This document shows positions 6,174 to 11,822 of a stretch of DNA of 11,822 bases, piece after piece. The first letter of the stretch is position 1, and every line of letters starts with the position of its first letter. This DNA comes from JAIVGV01 sp045807785 (GTDB lineage: Bacteria > Acidobacteriota > Blastocatellia > Pyrinomonadales > Pyrinomonadaceae), in contig JBJMGS010000170.1 in NCBI GenBank assembly GCA_045807785.1, forward strand, positions 1 through 11,822. The letters run 5' to 3'. The notes beneath the pieces were generated by a model. That model was not told the origin of the DNA and searched no databases. It saw nothing but the letters and a program-made list of their open reading frames with translations. Both the position numbers and the translations under genes were made by a program.

Positions 6174-8558
6174 TTAGTGGATCAGAACTTCGTCGCCCAG
6201 CTCCTCGACCCGCGACGGGCGGTGACAAAGCACGCCCGCGTCCTCGTAGATTTCCACGACCGACGCCCCGGCGAGTTCGCCCTGAATGAGCGCCTCCGAG
6301 ATCGGGTCTTCGACGTACTTTTGCAGCGCGCGGCGCAGGGGGCGCGCCCCGTAGGAGCGGTCGGCACAGGTCTTCTGCACGATCCAGCGCCGCGCCTCTT
6401 CCGTCAGACGCACTTCGAGGCCGCGCGTCTGAAGCGTCCGGTTCAAGAGCGCGACCTGGAGCCCGACGATCTCCAACAGCTCCTCGTCGTCGAGCTGGTC
6501 GAAGATGATGATCTCGTCGAGGCGGTTGATGAACTCGGGGTTGAAGGTCTGCTTGACGGCGCTCATGACCATCTCTTCGAGCTGCTCGCGCGAGTCGGCG
6601 GCGCGGGCCTGGAAGCCGAGCGTGCCGCGCTTCTGGATGAAGCGCGCGCCGATGTTCGAGGTCATGATGATGATCGCGTGCTTGAAGTCAACGGTGTTGC
6701 CGAGCGCGTCCGTGAGGATGCCGTCCTCGAAGACTTGCAGCAGCACGTTGAAGACGTCCGGGTGCGCCTTCTCGATCTCGTCGAAGAGCAAGACCGAGTA
6801 GGGCGAGCGCTTGATCCGCTCGGTCAGTTGTCCGCCCTCCTCGTGCCCGACGTAGCCGGGGGGCGAGCCGATCAGCTTCGAGACGGAGTGCTTCTCCATG
6901 AACTCCGACATGTCAAAGCGGATCATCGAACGCTCAGAGCCGAACAGGAACTCGGCGAGCGAGCGGGCGACCTCCGTCTTGCCGACGCCCGTGGGGCCTA
7001 AGAAAAGGAACGAGCCGACGGGGCGCTGCGGGTTCTTGAGTCCCGCGCGCGAGCGGCGGATCGAGCGGGCGAGCGCCGAGATGGCCGGGCGCTGCGAGAT
7101 GACGCGGTGGCGCAGCTCATCCTCGATGCGCAGGAGCTTCTGCATCTCCTCCTCTTTGAGCGAGGTGATGGGGATGCCCGTCCAGCGCGCGATGACGTCT
7201 TCGATGTCGTCCTTCGTCACGGCGACGGCGACGAGCATATCCTCCTCTTCCGTGAGGCGCGCGCCCGACAGGCTGTCCACGATGTAAGTCGCGCGCAGCC
7301 GCTCGTCCGCCGGCGACGTGCCACGCGGTGTGTCGCCGATGACGGGCTCGCGCCGGGCGCGCAGCTTGACGCGCGCGCCCGCCTCGTCGATCACGTCAAT
7401 CGCTTTGTCGGGCAAAAAGCGGTCAGGGATGTAGCGGTTCGACTGATAGACGGCAGCTTCGAGGGCATCATCGGTGTAGCGCACCTGGTGGAAAGCCTCG
7501 TAGCGCTCGCGCACGCCGCCGAGGATGCGCACGGCCTCGGCTTCGGTCGGCGGCGGCACTTTCACCGCCTGGAAGCGGCGTTCGAGCGAGCGGTCTTTCT
7601 CAATCGACTTGCGGAACTCCGCCGGGGTGGTCGCGCCGATGCACTGCACCTCGCCACGCGAGAGCGCGGGCTTCAGGATGTTCGCCGCGTCGAGCGATCC
7701 TTCTGCGCTCCCAGCGCCGACGAGCGTGTGCAGCTCGTCGATGAAGACGATGTACTGCGGGTTGTCGATCAGCTCGCGCATGATCTGCTTGAGGCGCTCC
7801 TCGAACTGGCCGCGGTACTTCGTCCCGGCGACGATCAGGCTCAGGTCGAGCGAGAGGATGCGCTTGTTCTCCAGAAACGACGGCACTTCGCCGCGCACGA
7901 TGCGTTGGGCGAGCCCCTCGACGATGGCCGTCTTGCCGACGCCGGGCTCGCCGATCAGGACGGGGTTGTTCTTCGTCCGGCGGCAGAGTATCTGCACGAC
8001 GCGCTCGATCTCTGCGTCGCGCCCGACGAGCGGGTCGAGCTTGTCATTGGCAGCGTCGTCGGTCAGATCGCGCGAGAACTCGGCGAGGTGCGGCGTGTCC
8101 TTCTTCTGCGACGAGCGCGAGTCAGAGCCGGTGGCGCGCGCGACCTCTTCGCGCACGGCGGCGAGACGCAAGCCCCGCTCGTAGAGTATCTCCGCCGCCA
8201 TCGAACGCTCTTCGCGCAGCAGCCCGAGCAGCAGATGCTCCGTCCCGATATGGCGGTGCTGGAGTCGATCAGATTCTTCGTGGGCGTAAGCCAGCACGCG
8301 CTTGGTTTCGGGCGCGAGCGGCAGCTCGACCGAGGTCGAAATCTTTTCCCGCAGCGGCGCGCGCCCCTCGATCTCTTTGCGGATGGCTTCGAGCGACGCC
8401 TGGGCGCGGGCGAGAAAGCGCGCGGTCAGGGTTTTGTCTTCGCGCATGAGTCCGAGCAGGAGGTGCTCCGGCTCGATGGCGGGCGCGCCGAATTGCGAGG
8501 CTTCGTAGCGCGCGAAGAAAATGACCCGTCGCGCCTTCTCCGTGTAGCGTTCAAACAT
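6174..8558 (-). CDS. clpC: ClpC-type AAA+ unfoldase (ClpA/ClpB superfamily, ClpP partner)
   Basis: ATP-driven hexameric unfoldase that feeds substrates to ClpP in the cytoplasm. The 794-residue protein has two Clp_N repeats (about 1-66 and 80-145, with EHLLLGLMRED and EHLLLGLLREE). D1 carries Walker A GEPGVGKT (203-210), pore loop KYRG (247-250) and Walker B VFIDE (271-275). D2 carries Walker A GPTGVGKT (521-528), pore loop GYVG (568-571), Walker B LLFDE (590-594) and sensor-2 GARPLRR (737-743). LGF at 647-649 matches the ClpP-binding tripeptide, which separates it from ClpB. The segment between D1 and D2 (about 401-447) is short and P/G-rich and lacks the UVR-like coiled coil of typical ClpC. 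The start at 8558 gives the family N-terminus MFERYTEKARRVIFFA; the upstream start at 8657 overlaps the -10 box. It appears to be a separate transcription unit between lolD and bamA. Confidence 0.95.
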   Translation of the reverse strand: MFERYTEKARRVIFFARYEASQFGAPAIEPEHLLLGLMREDKTLTARFLARAQASLEAIRKEIEGRAPLREKISTSVELPLAPETKRVLAYAHEESDRLQHRHIGTEHLLLGLLREERSMAAEILYERGLRLAAVREEVARATGSDSRSSQKKDTPHLAEFSRDLTDDAANDKLDPLVGRDAEIERVVQILCRRTKNNPVLIGEPGVGKTAIVEGLAQRIVRGEVPSFLENKRILSLDLSLIVAGTKYRGQFEERLKQIMRELIDNPQYIVFIDELHTLVGAGSAEGSLDAANILKPALSRGEVQCIGATTPAEFRKSIEKDRSLERRFQAVKVPPPTEAEAVRILGGVRERYEAFHQVRYTDDALEAAVYQSNRYIPDRFLPDKAIDVIDEAGARVKLRARREPVIGDTPRGTSPADERLRATYIVDSLSGARLTEEEDMLVAVAVTKDDIEDVIARWTGIPITSLKEEEMQKLLRIEDELRHRVISQRPAISALARSIRRSRAGLKNPQRPVGSFLFLGPTGVGKTEVARSLAEFLFGSERSMIRFDMSEFMEKHSVSKLIGSPPGYVGHEEGGQLTERIKRSPYSVLLFDEIEKAHPDVFNVLLQVFEDGILTDALGNTVDFKHAIIIMTSNIGARFIQKRGTLGFQARAADSREQLEEMVMSAVKQTFNPEFINRLDEIIIFDQLDDEELLEIVGLQVALLNRTLQTRGLEVRLTEEARRWIVQKTCADRSYGARPLRRALQKYVEDPISEALIQGELAGASVVEIYEDAGVLCHRPSRVEELGDEVLIH

Positions 8559-8639
8559 AGATGAGACCTTGAACCGAGCCGGATGAAAAGCTGTTGGTGT
8601 GGCGTGCCGCGCGGGTGTCGCAGACCTGAAACATACAAC

Positions 8640-8679
8640 GCGTCCGCCTGCCGGCATTATAGCCTAAGCCAGCGGACGC
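8640..8679. repeat. 8-bp inverted repeat framing the clpC -10 box (candidate operator)
   Basis: gcgtccgc (8640-8647) and gcggacgc (8672-8679) are perfect inverted copies 24 bp apart, and their centre falls on the TATAAT at 8661-8656. One arm reaches the -35 side and the other lies just past the predicted start of transcription. It is not CIRCE (TTAGCACTC type) and not the CtsR heptad, the known operators for clp genes in Firmicutes. An unknown dimeric regulator is one reading; chance in GC-rich DNA is the other. Confidence 0.4.
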
Positions 8680-8684
8680 CGAAA
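8656..8684 (-). promoter_or_regulatory. Putative clpC promoter (perfect TATAAT, weak -35)
   Basis: TATAAT occurs on the minus strand at 8661-8656, about 98 nt before the clpC ATG. At 17-nt spacing the -35 position reads TTTCGG, a poor match, so the promoter may depend on an activator or an alternative sigma factor. The perfect -10 in very GC-rich surroundings and the terminator just upstream (8724-8696) make a promoter here likely. Confidence 0.6.
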
Positions 8685-8695
8685 GTGTCAGTCCG

Positions 8696-8724
8696 AAAAA
8701 GGTTTGGCGGCGCGGCGCTCCGCC
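8696..8724 (-). terminator. Intrinsic terminator after lolD
   Basis: On the transcribed strand an 8-bp GC-rich stem with one mismatch (8724-8717 with 8713-8706, 3-nt loop) is followed by AAACC and TTTTT (8700-8696). It lies about 126 nt past the lolD stop and just before the clpC promoter, the expected place for the end of the lol transcript. The five bases between stem and T-run make it weaker than an ideal terminator. Confidence 0.55.
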
Positions 8725-8849
8725 ACTCAGTTCAGCCGCAGCGAGCCGAAGAACTGCGCCGCCTTCTCGTCCGTATAAGGCCGACTTGCGCCCCGTCATG
8801 GCGAACGCGCTAGGGCAGGATTCGTTCGCTCATCCGTGTCCCTCGCGCG

Positions 8850-9533
8850 TCACGCCGTGCCCAGCCGCCCGCCTTCAAGCGTGAGCGCGCGGTCGCACAT
8901 TTGCGCCAGCCGCTCGTTGTGCGTGGCGAGGACGACGCACGCGCCGCGCTCGCGCGCCACGCCGACGAGCAACTCGCCGACGCGCTCGCCCGTCGCGGCG
9001 TCGAGGTTTCCCGTCGGCTCGTCGGCGAGGATGAGTTGCGGCTCGGTGACGAGGGCGCGCGCAATCGCCGCGCGCTGCTGTTCGCCTCCCGACAACTCGC
9101 CGGGCAGATGTGCGGCGCGCTCCGAGAGCCCGACCGCCGCGAGCAACTGCGCCACCTCGGCACGTGCCGCGCCCGCCTCGCGCCGCGCGATCAAGAGCGG
9201 GAGCGCGACGTTCTCCGCCGCCGTGAGCGACGCGATCAGGTGGTGGAACTGGAAGACGAATCCGACGGCGCGCGCGCGCCACGCGATGAGCCGCGCCGCG
9301 CCCGCCCCCGTCACGTCGAAGCCGGAGACCAACACGCGCCCGCCGTCCGCCGCGTCGAGCCCGCCGCACAGGTGCAGCAGCGTTGACTTGCCAGCGCCCG
9401 ACGCGCCGACGACGGCCAGAGCCTCGCCCGCCCGCGCCTCGAACGAGACGCCGCGCAACACTTCAACCCTTCCGCCCGACGGCGCGGCGAACGACTTGCG
9501 CAGGCCGTCAACGATGAGCGCGGAGTTATTCGT
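8850..9533 (-). CDS. lolD: LolD, ATPase of the lipoprotein-releasing ABC transporter (non-standard start)
   Basis: Cytoplasmic ATPase that powers release of outer-membrane lipoproteins from the inner membrane to LolA. Read from ACG at 9533 it has 227 residues, the usual LolD length. It shows an A-loop aromatic in LRKSF (F15), Walker A GASGAGKST (43-51), Q-loop Q95 within the LolD-typical FQFHHLI, signature LSGGEQQR (147-154), Walker B LILADE (167-172), D-loop GNLD and H-loop H205. No ATG, GTG or TTG exists in frame before GTG at 9461. Starting there would remove 24 conserved-looking residues, including the first strand and the A-loop. GGAGG (9547-9543) stands 9 nt before the ACG, and a single C-to-T change would restore ATG while staying silent in the overlapping lolC Tyr codon. 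The family call is firm; the start is inferred. Confidence 0.9.
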   Translation of the reverse strand, partial: TNNSALIVDGLRKSFAAPSGGRVEVLRGVSFEARAGEALAVVGASGAGKSTLLHLCGGLDAADGGRVLVSGFDVTGAGAARLIAWRARAVGFVFQFHHLIASLTAAENVALPLLIARREAGAARAEVAQLLAAVGLSERAAHLPGELSGGEQQRAAIARALVTEPQLILADEPTGNLDAATGERVGELLVGVARERGACVVLATHNERLAQMCDRALTLEGGRLGTA

Positions 9534-10902
9534 AGCGCAGCGCCTCCGCCGGTCGCAGCCGCGCGGCGGCGCGCGCCGGGTAGATCGTGGCGACGAGACA
9601 GACGGCGAACGCGAGCAGCGCGGCGAGCAGCGTCTCGCCCGCGCGCGGGTGGAACGGGATGGAGCTGAGCGAGTACACGTCCGCGGGCAGGCTGACGAGT
9701 TTGTAGCGGTCGCCGACGAGGCACGACAGGAGTCCGAGCGCGACGCCGGAGACAGAGCCGAGCGCGCCGATGATCGCGCCCTCGCAGACGAAGACGAGCA
9801 TGACGCTTACAGGTCGCGCGCCCATCGCGCCGAGGATGGCGATGTCCGCGCGTCGCTCCGCGACGACGAGCACGAGCGTCGTCGTGATGTTGAGCGCGGC
9901 GACGATCATGACGAGCGCGATGACGAACGAGACCGTGCGCCGCTCAAGCGCGAGCGCGGCGAACAAGGGCCGGTTCGCCTCCTGCCAGTCAACGACCGCG
10001 AACTCCGAGCCGAGCGCGCGGCGGATGCGCGCCGCCGTCTCCGGCGTGTGGAAGATGTCCGCCGTCTCGACACTCAAGACCGGCGCGCCGTCTGCGTCTG
10101 CGCCCGACAGCCGCGCCGACTCGCCGAGCGTGGCATAGACCCACGTCGCGTCGTACTCGTAAAGCCCCGAGCGGAAAATCCCTGCGACGCGGACGCGGCG
10201 CGCGCGCGTGGCGAAGCCCGGCTCCTCTTCGGTCTTCTCGCCAAAGACGAGCCAGCCCTCGTCGCCGACCATCCTCAAGCCCGCACGCGACGCCAACTCC
10301 GCGCCGATGACGACCGACGCGGGCGGCTCGTCGTCAGCCGCGCCGCGCGACGCCCCGCGCCCCGATGATCCTTCGTCTGTGCGCCCCGCCGCTTTTTCGT
10401 CTGCGCGCCGCGATGCAATTCGATCCGCACGCGTCGAAGTTTCTTCGCGCCGCGTCTCATCAGTCTGAGGTGGCGCGCTCTGGAATAAACTCTCGACCGC
10501 GCCGGACGTGAGCGTGCGCCGAATCTGTGCCAGCTCGCGCGCCGAGCTTTGATCGACGGCGCGCACGACGGCGTAAGCCGTGCCGTCCGAGCCTTCGAGG
10601 AGCGCGCCCGCGTAGGAAGTCGGCGCGGCGTCCGTGACGCCTTCGACCGCGCGGAGGCGTGCGGCAAGGGCGCGCCAGTCCGAGACGGGCTGGGCGTCGG
10701 CGCGCGCGACGGTGATGTGCGCCGTGCCGGAGAGAATTTTGTCGCGCATCTCGTCGCGGAAGCCGTTGGCGAGGGCGGCGGCGACCACGAGCGCGGCGAC
10801 CCCGCACGCGACGCCGACGAGCGCGGCAAGCGCCGTCACGCGCACGCTCTTCGCACGGCGCGCGCCGAGGTAACGCAGGGCGAGGAAAATCTCGTAGGGC
10901 AT
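9526..10902 (-). CDS. LolC/LolE-family lipoprotein-releasing permease
   Basis: Inner-membrane permease (MacB/FtsX-like fold) of the Lol exporter, working with LolD. It has 458 residues. The N-terminus PYEIFLALRYLGARR is typical of LolC/E and is followed by TM1 (about 22-45). A large periplasmic domain comes next, then three C-terminal TM segments (about 323-347, 366-395, 424-442), with AILGAMGARP (355-364) as the conserved coupling region facing LolD. It ends RPAEALRYE. Residues about 142-194 are an unusual hydrophilic insertion, rich in R, E, D, T and G. Only one permease gene is present here, so it may act as a homodimer (LolF-like) or have a partner elsewhere; I therefore give no C/E symbol. 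The stop overlaps the lolD start region. The ATG at 10902 lies 30 nt after the upstream gene. Confidence 0.92.
   Translation of the reverse strand: MPYEIFLALRYLGARRAKSVRVTALAALVGVACGVAALVVAAALANGFRDEMRDKILSGTAHITVARADAQPVSDWRALAARLRAVEGVTDAAPTSYAGALLEGSDGTAYAVVRAVDQSSARELAQIRRTLTSGAVESLFQSAPPQTDETRREETSTRADRIASRRADEKAAGRTDEGSSGRGASRGAADDEPPASVVIGAELASRAGLRMVGDEGWLVFGEKTEEEPGFATRARRVRVAGIFRSGLYEYDATWVYATLGESARLSGADADGAPVLSVETADIFHTPETAARIRRALGSEFAVVDWQEANRPLFAALALERRTVSFVIALVMIVAALNITTTLVLVVAERRADIAILGAMGARPVSVMLVFVCEGAIIGALGSVSGVALGLLSCLVGDRYKLVSLPADVYSLSSIPFHPRAGETLLAALLAFAVCLVATIYPARAAARLRPAEALRYE
9543..9547 (-). promoter_or_regulatory. Shine-Dalgarno GGAGG for lolD inside the end of lolC/E
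   Basis: GGAGG on the minus strand lies 9 nt before the ACG at 9533-9531, ideal spacing for a start codon that overlaps the lolC/E stop (ACGAATAA). No ATG, GTG or TTG stands at a usable distance from it, which is the main reason to place the lolD start here. Confidence 0.55.
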
Positions 10903-10932
10903 CGCCGGCCTGAAGCCTCGCTCTTTCTAATC

Positions 10933-11822
10933 TCAGTCCTGATCCCTGAACTTGCCGCCGAGTTTCTGGATGGCGGTCGTCGGCCTGCGCAGCAGGCGCG
11001 ACAAGTTTGGATCGTCTTGCGCCGAAGAGTCCTCCGCCGGGCGAATTTCGTAGAGCGTCTCGGAGACGCGGCGGAAGCGGAAGTGCGGTGCGAGGGCGAC
11101 GAGGGCGCGCGTCTCCTGCCCGCGCCAAGCGTCGTTGAACCAGAGACGCGAGTCTGTATCGACGAAGACGCGGCGACCGGCGTTTAAGTGATCTCTGATC
11201 ACGTTTTCGAGCTGGTCGCCGGGGAAGCCGCCGCCCGTGCCGATGACGTCCCAGCGCCCGAGGCCAATGCCCTGATAGAAGTTGACCGAGACGGTCTGCC
11301 CGCCCGCCATGACGACCGCATCATCGGGCAGCAGCGCGAGCCGAGCGCGGTACTCTTTCGTGATGCCGTGGCTCTGGATCGTCTGCCAAGAGCCAAGGAA
11401 GAAGACCGCGCCGAAGACGAACGCGACGAGGGCAACGCCGCAGACGACGAGGCGGAAACCGCGCCCGACGCTTTGCGCGCGGCGCGCTTCGAGGCGCACG
11501 AGGAAGTCCGCGGCGAGCGGCGTGACGCCGGGCAGCCCTGTCAGCAAATAGCGTCCGTTGATGATTGTGCTGTAGTGCGTGACGAGCATCAGGTTCGCGA
11601 AGAGGCCGACGAGGGCGAGCGCGAGCAGGGGCGAGAAACCGCGCGCGCGCCACTCCCTGAACGCCGCGAAAGGTAGTGTGACGAGCGCGAGCGGCGCGGC
11701 GACGAAGAAGAAAAAGAAGAGCGGCGCGAAGTTTTTCAGCCGCACCGGGTGGACGGACTCTTCCGAGCGCATCGAATCGACCCAGCCGTACCAGCCCGCG
11801 CGGTAGTTGTGTATGTCGCCGA
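10933..11822 (-). CDS. Polytopic membrane protein, probable GT-C (ArnT/PMT-like) glycosyltransferase, C-terminal part
   Basis: The frame is open to the window edge, so the N-terminus is missing; 295 codons are visible (an ATG at 11772 is internal). At least three and probably four hydrophobic segments can be seen (about residues 31-53, 62-82, 92-110, 122-144 of the visible part). The motif NGRYLLTGLPGVTPLAADFL resembles the RYLLPxLP segment common in ArnT/PMT-type lipid-linked sugar transferases. After the last membrane segment come about 150 soluble residues, probably periplasmic (TVSVNFYQGIGLGRWDVIG, RRVFVDTDSRLWFNDAW), fitting the C-terminal domain of such enzymes. The family would use a polyprenyl-phosphate sugar donor; substrate and acceptor cannot be told. 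It ends TGA at 10935-10933, 30 nt before lolC/E, and may share its transcript. Confidence 0.6.
   Translation of the reverse strand, partial: GDIHNYRAGWYGWVDSMRSEESVHPVRLKNFAPLFFFFFVAAPLALVTLPFAAFREWRARGFSPLLALALVGLFANLMLVTHYSTIINGRYLLTGLPGVTPLAADFLVRLEARRAQSVGRGFRLVVCGVALVAFVFGAVFFLGSWQTIQSHGITKEYRARLALLPDDAVVMAGGQTVSVNFYQGIGLGRWDVIGTGGGFPGDQLENVIRDHLNAGRRVFVDTDSRLWFNDAWRGQETRALVALAPHFRFRRVSETLYEIRPAEDSSAQDDPNLSRLLRRPTTAIQKLGGKFRDQD

Noticed and set aside
7107..8564. Long + strand reading frame (485 codons) opposite clpC
   Set aside because: Antisense shadow of clpC; no recognisable domain and the composition of reversed GC-rich codons.
8559..8657. Extended clpC N-terminus from 8657
   Set aside because: The start is inside the TATAAT box, and ClpC proteins begin MFERYTEKA, found at 8558.
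8640..8679. CIRCE or CtsR operator at clpC
   Set aside because: Neither the TTAGCACTC-N9 repeat nor the GGTCAAA heptads are present; the inverted repeat here has different arms and spacing.
8836..10368. Long + strand reading frame (510 codons) opposite lolD and lolC/E
   Set aside because: Spans two genes that are certain on the other strand; the sequence is R/A/S low-complexity without motifs.

Overview
The window comes from a GC-rich Gram-negative (diderm) bacterium. All supported genes lie on the minus strand, so transcription runs from high to low coordinates. The gene set covers lipid A synthesis (lpxA, fabZ), outer-membrane protein assembly (bamA, two ompH/skp paralogues), lipoprotein export (lolC/E-like, lolD) and proteolysis (clpC). 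This is a version of the widespread lol-bam-skp-lpx envelope cluster. The presence of clpC, the paired Skp genes and the protein style suggest Acidobacteriota (perhaps Blastocatellia). That assignment is an inference from gene content, not a match to a genome.

Layout in transcription order. (1) 11822-10933: C-terminal part of a polytopic membrane protein, probably a GT-C glycosyltransferase, cut by the window edge. (2) 10902-9526 lolC/E-like permease and 9533-8850 lolD ATPase, tightly coupled, followed by a likely intrinsic terminator at 8724-8696. (3) clpC (8558-6174), with its own TATAAT promoter inside an inverted repeat and a heptad-repeat terminator behind it. (4) bamA (5823-2707), with a TTGTTT-17-TATAAT promoter, a 14-bp palindrome at the predicted +1 and a leader of about 200 nt. 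(5) ompH copy 1 (2595-1948), a hairpin plus T6 terminator or attenuator, ompH copy 2 (1822-1199), a GC-rich hairpin, fabZ (1114-659), a heptad-repeat hairpin, and lpxA (571-1, cut by the window edge).

How the parts work together. LpxA and FabZ compete for or supply 3-hydroxyacyl-ACP at the branch between lipid A and phospholipid synthesis. Skp/OmpH proteins carry unfolded outer-membrane proteins across the periplasm to BamA. LolC/E and LolD release lipoproteins, including Bam lipoproteins, from the inner membrane. ClpC is a cytoplasmic unfoldase for ClpP.

The most unusual signal is non-coding. Three intergenic gaps (575-634, 1874-1934, 6071-6164) each hold tandem 7-bp repeats arranged as inverted clusters. 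The heptad sequence differs at each site but the architecture is the same. Two of the three end in a T-run on the transcribed strand and look like terminators; the third ends 9 nt before the lpxA start codon. Other points are a lolD that has lost its expected ATG (ACG in its place), a ClpC without a recognisable UVR/M-domain coiled coil, an enlarged BamA barrel, and a hydrophilic insertion in LolC/E.
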